Below are positions 34,801 through 43,414 of a DNA stretch of 64,000 bases, piece by piece. Source of the stretch: Macrophomina tecta (lineage: Eukaryota; Ascomycota; Dothideomycetes; Botryosphaeriales; Botryosphaeriaceae); contig JAKSGN010000043.1 of NCBI GenBank assembly GCA_024180945.1, positions 2,852,001 to 2,916,000 of the forward strand, in the 5' to 3' direction. The translations under genes were made by a program, and so were the position numbers. The notes beneath the pieces were generated by a model, which ran no database searches, was not told the origin of the DNA, and saw only the letters and a list, made by a program, of their open reading frames with translations. Each line of letters starts with the position of its first letter. The stretch's first letter is position 1.

Positions 34801-35739
34801 CCCCAGCGCTGCGAAGTCGGTGAGCTGCGCGGAGCGGGCTGCGTGGGCAGGCGGGACGCCGTGGGGAGGTGAAAGTAGCACAGTGTGGGAGTACAGCCTG
34901 GGCGAGAGCCGAGTACCGGCAGCCGTGACGCACAGTTGGCATGGGAGTCCATCAGGGTTCTGCGCCACCGTAGGGCAGAGCGACAGCAGCAGTGGATGCG
35001 GTGGAGCTGGTCAGCGGTGGGCGGTGGGCCCGTGGGGGGATGACGCCAAACACTCTCTCTGCTCGCGGACTTCCGCTGCTCGCCGCGGCGGCGGCGGAGG
35101 GGCAAGACCGCCAGCGACACCATCAGCCGCGCCGCCACCCTCAGCTCCCAGTGTCAGGCCGGCCGCGGCCCAGGCGTGCTAGCGCGCGCGGGAGAAGATT
35201 CTGAAGCTTCCATGCGGTAGCTCGTCTCGCCGGTCACGCTTGGCCACGGCGGATCTCCCTTAGCACCGCTCCAATCTGGCATCCGCCGGCCCTTTTGCAC
35301 GGATCGCCAAACCCTGCAGTGAGCACTGACTCTCGCAAAAAGTAGAAACAGTGGAGCCTAAGAGGGAGCTTGGGCGGATGGTGTGCGAAGGCGTGAAGCC
35401 ACCAGCCGCGACACCGAAGCCCCTCCAGACTGAATAATCATCCGCCAGCGCTGCAAATAAAAGCCCTGCCCGCCTGGCTCTTTTGTCCCGTCACCGTACT
35501 TCCACTCACAGCTTCCTGTCTTTTGTTTTCTGCCCGGTCGCGCCCCTCCGACAGCTCCTGCCCCCCTTAGAGGTCGAGCCTCCTGCTGCATCCTGCCACC
35601 ACGCCCGACCCACCTCGCTCACTCTCAAGTCCCTTAAAAGCACTCGCGCCTTGCCTTATCCTCGACTCCGACACAACCTTCTTCCGGCAACCTAGTCACT
35701 CGGCATTATCATACTCTAATTATCACCGCACATCCCAAA
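31872..35739. other. Long intergenic region without a supported gene (3.9 kb)
   Basis: Mostly GC-rich with many overlapping chance ORFs up to about 275 residues on both strands; none shows family motifs, credible introns or consistent codon use. A GCCT tetranucleotide microsatellite lies at 33731-33760. The right end (about 35450-35739) has an AAATAAAAG TATA-like element near 35455 and a long C/T-rich leader, so it belongs to the promoter of the SDR gene at 35740. An unrecognised non-coding transcript cannot be excluded. Confidence 0.45.
33731..33760. repeat. (GCCT)n tetranucleotide microsatellite
   Basis: About 7.5 perfect copies of GCCT in non-coding GC-rich DNA. Confidence 0.9.
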
Positions 35740-36855
35740 ATGCTTTCCCGCCAGATCCTCAACGCCTCTCGCGTCGCTTCCAAGCGCGTCGTCGCCCCTG
35801 CCGTCCAGAGCGTGCGCACCTTCAAGACTGTCCAGCAGCAGCAGAATGCTGAGGAGATCAGAGCTGGCAAGGTTCTTACTGTCACCTACAAGGACGGTGT
35901 GAGGCAAGAGGTTGAAATTCCCGTTGAGCAGCAGAACTCCGGCCCCGTCGTTCCCCCCGGTGCCGATGAGAAGAAGCCTGCCGTCCCGCTCAAGCAGAGC
36001 GTTCTGGAGCAGCTGAACCCCACCATGGCCAAGTTCACCCTCCCTGGCAAGGTCGCTGTCGTCACTGGGTAAGCTCGCCGCAACTCTTCCCGTCACCAAT
36101 ATGCTCGAGACTAACAGCTTCGCAGTGGCGGTCGCGGTCTCGGTTTCAACATGGCCCAGGCCCTGTCTGAGGTCGGTGTTCGTGGTATTGCCATTATGGA
36201 TGTCCAGAAGCAGCTTGGTGAGGAGGCTGCCCGCGAGCTCTCCGAGCAGACTGGTGTCGACGTCCGCTTCTACCAGGTTGATGTCCGAGACGGCGGTGCC
36301 ATCAACCAGGCCGTCAGCGACATCGTTGACCACTTCGGTGCCATTGATGTCCTCCTCAACGCCGCCGGTATTGCCGACTCCAACATCAAGGCCGAGACCT
36401 ACGACACCGAGATGTTCCGCCGCCTGATCGACATCAACTTGACTGGTTCCTTCCTCGTTGCCCAGGCCGTCGGCAAGCAGATGATCAAGGCCAAGACCGG
36501 TGGCAGCATGATCTTTGTTGCCTCCATGTCCGGCTCTATCGTCAACTACCCCCAGGAGCAGTCCTGCTACAATGCCTCCAAGGCCGGTGTCATCCAGCTA
36601 GTCAAGTCGCTCGCCACCGAGTGGGCCCGCCACGGCATCCGTGTGAACTCCATCTCCCCCGGTTACATGGACACTGCCCTCAACCGTGTCCCTGCCCTTG
36701 ACGCCCAGAAGAAGATCTGGATCGAGAACACACCTCAGAAGCGCCTCGGTGCTGTTGACGATCTCAACAACCTGGCCGTCTACCTCGCCTCGCCCGCATC
36801 TGCTTTCATGACCGGCTCCAACTGCATCATCGATGGTGGCTACACCCTGTGGTAA
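35740..36855 (+). CDS. Short-chain dehydrogenase of the D-arabinitol 2-dehydrogenase / L-xylulose reductase group, with N-terminal extension
   Basis: NAD(P)-dependent oxidoreductase of pentitol/pentulose or related polyols. Two exons, 35740-36068 and 36126-36855, give 352 residues. The classical SDR core starts at about residue 98: TGGGRGLG cofactor loop, Asp-rich IMDVQ after beta2, NAAGI, the catalytic Ser in ASMSGS and YNASK (Tyr-x-x-x-Lys), and the C-terminal FMTGSNCIIDGGYTLW. The first 30 or so residues are rich in Arg, Ser and Ala without acids and look like a mitochondrial targeting sequence; about 65 further residues precede the core, so it is roughly 90 residues longer than the usual 260-residue enzymes. 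Codon use is strongly C-ending and the upstream leader is C/T-rich, both signs of high expression. Exact substrate unknown. Confidence 0.88.
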
Positions 36856-38246
36856 GCGCTGGTGAAGTTGTTAGTTGTAACAAACTTTTCACTGCTGCTT
36901 GATACCCTGCTGCGTTGAGTTCTGTCGCGGTATTCTGAGGTTCGGTCTTTTTTTGTGTACTTTGCGATGTCTTTACCTGAGGGTTTAACTGCTTTGGTTA
37001 TGTTTTCTCCTGGGGTACTTGAACATGCAAACGGGGGTTCCTTTTTTGAAAGAGGGCAATGGGATAGACGAGACTTCCGAGATGTATTGGGGAAGGACTT
37101 GCAGGCATTTTTCGCAAGCGTTGGCGTTATTCCTTTTATTTGCTTATCTGGTGTAACCAACAAAGATGGGAACGGAAATCCATCCTCGGTCGATTGATTC
37201 GGTATAGACTTGGGGGTTTTAGATGTCGGGTTTCGTCTAGGTGTTCATGCACTGTTTGGGCCGACGGTTAGCCCTCCTAATCAGGAAGCGACGGGAGAGG
37301 AAGGTGAATCAAAAGTGTCTTCACAACTTTCATTGATGCCTTCGTCCCAATTGCTCTATGAATGATTATCGTACGCCGAGGGCATTCTGCGACTTCATCC
37401 CGTCCAAGAATTTCAAAGTCAATGTTCGTGGCGAGTCGATCAGGCTGCTTGACACTCGTCTTTGAAGTGTTTGACGGCGGATGGCGTACGCCTTGATCGA
37501 GTCCTTTTTCATGCCCACGGTCGGTTTGACGTTCAAATCGCCTCGCTTTGTGGACCTCACTTCTGGAACATTCGCGTGTTGAAGCTCGTGCCAACAACTG
37601 GCAAGCCGAAGGAAGTCGTTTATATATAGCGCTTGAATCGTACATTGTATCATCCAGCCTAAACCCTAATCGGCCGGTGAGCTCTTCGACTTGGGTTAGA
37701 CGATGGTCTCTCCGAAAAGACCCGGGCCACGAGGCGCGGGGCATGATCGCCGTTTGGGCCGTAACGTTATCGTGAGTTTTTTTTTTCCCCGTCAGATCTC
37801 TGACCGGGTGTGTGAGCGGGTCCCACCATCTGCCACCTCCCCTTACATCTCTCGTGCGCCAAAACCACCCTTAGCTGCGGGATGAACCTTGGTCCCCACT
37901 TCACGATCTTGCCCCGAGCGCCTGTCCCTTGTCCCGCCTTGCCCGCTCCCGCTGGGCCCGCCACCGCCCGCCGCCAGTCTCCCGCTTTTCCCGGCGCTTG
38001 GAGCGTGCCACACTCGTTGGCCTTGCTACGATAAGCACTGGCCAGGTGTTCTTGTTTCTTCATGCCCCCCCTCCCGGTGTTTGCCATCTCTCTTGGCAGA
38101 CTACGTGCCCGCCTCGCCCGCTACTCACTGCCTTCCTCTGCCGCCAACAGCAACCTCCTCGCGCCTTACGGCCCTCCCTCCGCCCTTTCGTCCCTCCCGC
38201 CCCGTCCCACAGTTTCTCCGATAAGCGTCACCGGCCCCCGTCCCGC
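36856..38246. other. Convergent intergenic region between two SDR genes
   Basis: 1.39 kb. The first few hundred bases are the T-rich 3' region of the upstream SDR. The remainder has only short chance ORFs. A long plus-strand frame (37929-39101) is antisense to the second SDR and is not taken as a gene. Confidence 0.5.
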
Positions 38247-39155
38247 TCACAGCCTACTCGCCCTCCTCCTCGCCTCCTCCTCCGCCCTCCGCGCAAACGC
38301 CACATTCCTCTCCCTGTACACCCGGTCCCACAGCGCCGCCACCTCGGGCCCCACCGCGGCGGCCTTCTTCTGCGGCATGGGCGCCTCCCTGTACAGCACC
38401 TCCGAGCCCACGGCCTCGGCGACCGCGCCGTTCTTCGGCTTCCCGGCGCCATCCAGGCCGAGCAGCTCGTCGTACGCCCGCATCATCGTCGCCATCGGCG
38501 TCTTCGCGGCTTCCGGATAGCTCTCCATGAGCCCGGGCGGCGCGAGCGCCGTGGGCACCATGTCCGGACACACGGCTGCGACGGCGAAGCCGCGCTCGGC
38601 GGCCTGCGGGGCGATGGCGCGGGTGAGGCCGATGAGGGCGTGTTTGGTGGCCGTGTATTGCGGCACGGCGGGGAGGGGGTAGAGGCCCGCGGCCGAGGCG
38701 GTGATGACGATGGTGGGCGTGGGCCGGCGGGGGCTGGGGTCGGGGAGGGGGATGGAGGCGTAGTGGGCGAAGAGCTTGATGCCGGCGTAGACGGCGAGGA
38801 GGTTGACGGCGAAGGTGGCGAGGTTGGGCTCGGTGGGCGGGGGCGAGGCGGGGGTGGGCGGGGTGGGGGGGAGGGCGCGGAAGATGCAGTCGCGGTCGTC
38901 GATGCCGGCGTTGAGGGCGGCGAGGTCGAGGCGCGCGCGCCAGGCGTGGGCACGGCGGAATGCGCTGGATTGGCTGGGCCAGGCGGAGACGTCGGTGCGG
39001 ATGAAGAGGGTGCGGGTGGGGGGGAGTGCGGCGCTGGCGGGTGGGGGGTTGAGGTCGAGCAGGACGACGTCGTAGTCTTTAGCGAGGAGGTGCTGGGTTA
39101 AGGCGAGGCCGATGCCGGAGGAGGCGCCGGTGATGAGGGCAACGGGATTGCTCAT
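38247..39155 (-). CDS. Short-chain dehydrogenase/reductase (15-hydroxyprostaglandin dehydrogenase-like)
   Basis: Classical NAD(P)-binding SDR of 302 residues in one exon. It has GASSGIG in the first loop (residues 10-16), an acidic residue after beta2 (LLDLN, suggesting NAD preference), NAGI in place of NNAG, an active-site Ser in ITASAAGL, and YTATK (Tyr-x-x-x-Lys) followed by CPDMV. A Pro-rich insertion of about 20 residues sits between NAGI and the following helix. The C-terminus is Ala/Arg/Glu-rich. Domain order and length fit the 15-PGDH-like fungal SDRs, but the substrate cannot be read from the sequence. The codon use is very G/C-biased, which is why a 390-residue antisense frame is also open. 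Confidence 0.82.
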   Translation of the reverse strand: MSNPVALITGASSGIGLALTQHLLAKDYDVVLLDLNPPPASAALPPTRTLFIRTDVSAWPSQSSAFRRAHAWRARLDLAALNAGIDDRDCIFRALPPTPPTPASPPPTEPNLATFAVNLLAVYAGIKLFAHYASIPLPDPSPRRPTPTIVITASAAGLYPLPAVPQYTATKHALIGLTRAIAPQAAERGFAVAAVCPDMVPTALAPPGLMESYPEAAKTPMATMMRAYDELLGLDGAGKPKNGAVAEAVGSEVLYREAPMPQKKAAAVGPEVAALWDRVYRERNVAFARRAEEEARRRASRL

Positions 39156-39985
39156 GGTGGAGGTTGAAATTGGGGGGGAGGGGAGGTAAAGGAGAGGGGA
39201 GTGAGGATATTCTTGGAAATGAGAAGATGAAATTGATGGAGAGCAATGGGAAAGCTACTGGTATTTGACTAGTACTGAGAGCAAGAGATTGGACCAATAT
39301 TGGAGCCAGACAGAGCTCAGTCGCTGGAGAGATGTTAGCACCTTTAAAACACAAGTGTATCGGCAGTTCAGGAGGAGTGGTCGGAGGCAGAAGCAACAAG
39401 AAGTCCCGATACCGCCATGCTTCCCCGCACACGCGGTGTGGGGTAGCAGTGGCCAGCCTCATGCGGCCTGGAAGGCGACGGCGAGGCGCTGAGCAATCGG
39501 TGGGATGCGCGGAATAGACGCGGTGTCATGCCTGAAGCTCGTGGATGGAGTCAATTTATTGGATTTGCTGCGCCTCTTCGCTGCTTTGTCGGCTAAGAGA
39601 GCGGAGCTCAGGTCGCGCCACAGACGGACAAAAACTGCAGGCCTCGTCCCGCGCCGCACTGGCTGTTTTGGCGCGTCGCCAGCGGGGGCGGCAGACCCCC
39701 GCGCGCGCATCTTGGACGACAAGACGAGGACGGCGCATTGGCAGGCAGACGGAGGACGGCGCGCAGGCGACGATGACGCGAGGAGAATGATGCTGGCGCG
39801 GCGCCATGGCTCGGTCGGGCTCCGCGCGCTGCCGGGATCGCGGTGCTGATGACTGCTGCGCCTGGCACAGCGTCCGAACCAGCTGCCCAGCCGCCCATTG
39901 CTGCCTCCACAACACTTCCGCTCCCTCCACCTTCCTCCTCGCTCTCCCTCAGTGATACCCGCAGTCGTCCTGCACCCGCCCGAAC
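39156..39985. promoter_or_regulatory. Divergent region between the SDR and YSC84 genes
   Basis: 830 bases between two start codons pointing away from each other. No supported gene; several chance ORFs on both strands. It holds both promoters. Confidence 0.5.
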
Positions 39986-41490
39986 ATGCCTCTTGGAATC
40001 CACAACCCTCTGCCCTCGTCCGTCGGCAGTCAGTGCCCCTCCCCTCCAGCCGCCCGGCCCGTTGCCTGGCGATCAATGACGTTGCTGACCCAAATCTCCT
40101 CCAGGCGAAATCAAGAAGACGGGCAAAATCCTCGCCTCCTTCGTCGACCCCCGCCAGTCCTTTGGCCCCGACAAGATCATTCCTCCGCAGATTCTCGCCA
40201 ATGCAAAAGTATGTCGCCGCCCGCAGCTCTCGCGCCTTTGCATCTCGGTGCCGGCATCCGCGCGTTTCGCTCCACTTCCGCCCGTCCCGCCGGGATAACC
40301 ATACAATGAGCTGACTTGGTGTTTGCCCCCAGGGTCTCGCTATCTTGACCGTCTTCAAGGCTGGCTTCCTCGGCTCCGGTCGTTTCGGCTCTGGCATCGT
40401 CGTTGCTCGCCTCCCCGACGGTGGCTGGTCTGCTCCCTCTGCCATCGGCACTGTCGGCGGCGGCTTTGGCGGCCAGATCGGTTTCGAGCTCACGGATTTC
40501 GTCTTCATCCTCAATGATGCCTCTGCCGTGAGGACCTTTGCCCAGGCCGGCTCGCTGACATTAGGCGGAAACGTCTCCATCGCCGCTGGTCCGGTGGGTC
40601 GCAATGCCGAAGCTGCCGGCGCGGCAAGCTTGAAGGGCGTCGCCGGCGTATTCGCCTATTCCAAGACCAAGGGCTTGTTTGCTGGCGTCAGTTTGGAGGG
40701 CAGCGCTATTATTGAGCGCCGCGACGCCAACGAGAAGCTCTACGGCAGGAGAGTCACTGCCCGAGAATTGCTTCAGGGCAACGTCCCGGTGCCGCCGGCC
40801 GCCGATCCGCTGATGCGCGTGCTGAATTCGCGCGTTTTCGCCGGTGTTGCCGGTAGTTCTGCCGCCAGCGATTCCATGTACAACGACATGCCCGTCTACG
40901 ACGATTCGCATGAGGATGTCGTTTGGCAGGGTCGCCGCGGCTCCGCCATGGGCGAAGGCGTCCGTTCGAACCGCACCGGCTCCGTTGCCGACGACTATGA
41001 GTATCGCGACCGTCCCTCCCGTGCCAGTACCTGGGCCGACGATATCTACGACAGAACACCGGCTCAAGGTAACGGCAACGGCAATGGAATCAACCGCTCC
41101 TTCTCCACTCGTGCCAATCCGAGCGAGACTTTTGACAGCATGGAGAGACGATCGCGTGGCTTCAGCGACTACTCATACAGCGATAAGCCAAAGACTGGAC
41201 CGGGGAGGCCCACTGCTCCCAAGCCTCAGTTCGGTGCTGCTAAGAGGCAGTCGCTTGCTCCCAACCAGGCAATCGCGAAATTCACCTTCGAGGCTGACCA
41301 GCCGGGCGATTTGGGCTTCAAGAAGGGCGAAGTTATTACGATTTTGAAGAAGACTGAGAACGACACGGATTGGTGGACGGGCAGGATTGGGGACAGGGAG
41401 GGCATCTTTCCCAGGTAAGCATATATGTTGACGTTGAAAGAAGAACTCGTGTCTAACATTTCCTGCAGCAACTACGTCGAACTCGTTTAA
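39986..41490 (+). CDS. YSC84: Ysc84/Lsb3-family SH3 protein (actin patch, endocytosis)
   Basis: Actin-binding endocytic protein. Four exons, 39986-40028, 40105-40208, 40333-41414 and 41469-41490, give 416 residues. The N-terminal SYLF/Ysc84 domain (residues 1 to about 225) is almost invariant: KTGKILASFVDPRQSFGPDKIIPP, AKGLAILTVFKAGFLGSGRFGSG, GGFGGQIGFELTDFVFIL, and GVFAYSKTKGLFAGVSLEGS. A disordered Ser/Arg/Gly-rich middle follows, then a C-terminal SH3 domain ([41 protein letters not shown]). The final exon of only 22 bases supplies the NYVELV end of the SH3 fold. The start was chosen because it gives the family's short GIHNPLPSS beginning. Confidence 0.95.
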
Positions 41491-42723
41491 GCATCACATT
41501 CCCGGTCCAGCCCCGGTCTCTGACGCCACCCCTGCGTCGAACCACTTCATCCCTGATCCCACCCAACTGCGATCTTGGCTTGCATTTTCGATGTCTCAAG
41601 GCTCAGGGCTTTCGACTTGCCTTTAACGAATCCCCTTGGTTTGCCCCCGCTTCTGCGCCGCACTTAAGCGTCTGCCCTCAATTCCTCACCTCGGGTGTCT
41701 TTTGCAAGTATACCACTTCCACGAGAACATTGCGTCAAGATTCAAGCTCGGATATTACTTCGTTCAATCCACCTTTTCACCTGGCATAGCATGGCGTTTT
41801 CACGGCTGGCGTAGTTACGAAGTGGGTTTTCATATCCGTCCTGGTTACCTTCTGTTCGGTAGTGTTATTTTGATCTTTCTATGTTACTCTATTCCCCTCC
41901 GGCAGAAAAGACAATATTTATGTTTGATTTACTACATGCGCGCCATTTACTATTTTACTCTACGTGATCGGTGGTGCGGGCCAGGAGGCGACCGAGAGCT
42001 CCCTGAAACCTGGGAATTGACTGCAGCAGACGAACACGAGCTCGAACCTTTCGCAATGGAGAGAAGGCCGGTTTTCTCCATGAAAACGCTTGCCTCTTCA
42101 TTTTCGAGGCCTCACAGTGCTTTGCTGTCTTGGCGCCAGACGAAGACCTCACTTACCCTATTCCGACTGCGCAGTAGCGCGTGCGCAAGCCAAATTGCAG
42201 GAACATTCAGGTTTACATTTCCGGTGTTACGATACGCATTGAGTCCGGAGGCTCGAAGCAGAAAGCTTCTCTAGGGCGCCATTGCCGAGTTGACGCACAT
42301 ACTGACGACCAAGAGCGTGTCCGCTTCTGGGATTGCTTATTTCGTCTCGGCTCCAATCGTGCCTCGTTCGCTCAATTCCAGTTTCTAGTCTACTTTTACT
42401 CTTGAGCTGAAAGTCTCCGTCCCAGTAGGGGTCCCCGACTCACAACATAAATGTTCCCACCAGATACGGATATCATCATCCGGAGAACATTTCTGGCTGA
42501 CATTTTTGCAGATGTTTTCGCCAGTCAAGCCTTTTGCCAAGCCCTTATTGCCACGTTCCGCACTTTTCTCGGCTCGCCCCTGAAGCGCAAAGAATGCGCT
42601 TCCAAGCTCAACGCATCATTCCATACTTTGCGGAGCTTCTGCATGCGAATTGAGACGAGTTCTTCTTCTTTGTACTGTATAAGTCTTGTAACCTAATCCC
42701 CTCTCAACCATCAGCGAATCAAA
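41491..42723. other. Intergenic region between YSC84 and the tRNA gene
   Basis: 1.23 kb without a supported gene. A 212-residue open frame at 41636-42274 has no family character and poor composition. It probably holds the YSC84 3' UTR. Confidence 0.45.
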
Positions 42724-42808
42724 GCGTCAATAGCTCAGCGGTAGAGCGTAGGATTGCAGTTGAATCTGCAGCTATCCCGAGGTCCCCGGTTCGATCCCGG
42801 GTTGGCGC
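42724..42808 (+). tRNA. tRNA-Cys (anticodon GCA) with a probable intron of about 14 nt
   Basis: 85 nt. The acceptor arm GCGTCAA/TTGGCGC pairs with one wobble. D arm GCTC-AGCGGTA-GAGC contains a good A box, and T arm CCCGG-TTCGATC-CCGGG a good B box. After removing about 14 nt following G37, the anticodon loop would be TTGCAGA and the variable loop AGGTC, giving a 71-nt body typical of tRNA-Cys. The intron contains CTGCA, which can pair with the anticodon region as in eukaryotic pre-tRNAs. A TTTT terminator lies about 15 bases downstream. The odd point is the anticodon stem TAGGA/TCCCG, which has an A-C mismatch and a U-G pair. Discriminator base at 42809. Confidence 0.75.
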
Positions 42809-42809
42809 T

Positions 42810-43414
42810 TGTTCTTTTGCAGGCTCGTGGAGCGGTGGATACGAGTTGTTCGTTCTGGTTGTTGAGGAGTTTGAGTGGTGGGCTTGCGGGGCGGGGCTTG
42901 CGGCGGCCTGGCGGGGGCTGCTCCATCAAGTCTCGGACCGAGAGAGGAGGGAAGGGGACAGACAGGGCCACTCTTCTTTTGCGAGTAGGTGAGAGGAGTC
43001 GTGTGCATTTGCTTGAGAGGTAATCCGGAGGTGTGCTCGTTTGCGTCGGGCATGGTGATGAGGTGGTTGTGCCTGTGGCAAGTTGTAGTAGGGGTTAGTT
43101 AAGAGTAAGTGTCTGCTGCTGCGGAAAGCCTCTTCTTCGGTATGCCGACATTGGCTGAGACACAGGGCTATGTCAGTGCATACTCCAAACTTTCTTTTAC
43201 AAGTAGTTCGAGTTGAATACGCTGCCTGCCTACTTGGTTAGATATAGCGATGAAGAGTTTCTTCAAGCATATGTTTACTTTGTCATGCTAGCTTAAAAAG
43301 GAATATCCATTGATACGACAAGACCCAAAACGATCATTCAAAGCTTTATTACAGTCTCATTCATCGTCCACAAGCCGAGAAATTGAGAAACAACGAGTCA
43401 AGAGAGTGCTCATA
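42810..43414. other. Intergenic region, tRNA to the membrane-protein gene
   Basis: 605 bases. It begins with the pol III terminator of the tRNA and otherwise shows nothing recognisable. It includes the 3' UTR of the minus-strand gene ending at 43415. Confidence 0.5.

Noticed and set aside
33393..35138. Several overlapping frames of 130-275 codons in the 31.9-35.7 kb gap
   Set aside because: Open on both strands at once, low complexity, no motifs or plausible splice structure; typical of GC-rich non-coding DNA.
37929..39101. Plus-strand frame of 390 codons
   Set aside because: Antisense shadow of the SDR at 38247-39155, Gly/Arg repeats only.
41636..42274. Plus-strand 212-codon frame after YSC84
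   Set aside because: No family character, no codon bias like its neighbours; likely 3' UTR or chance.
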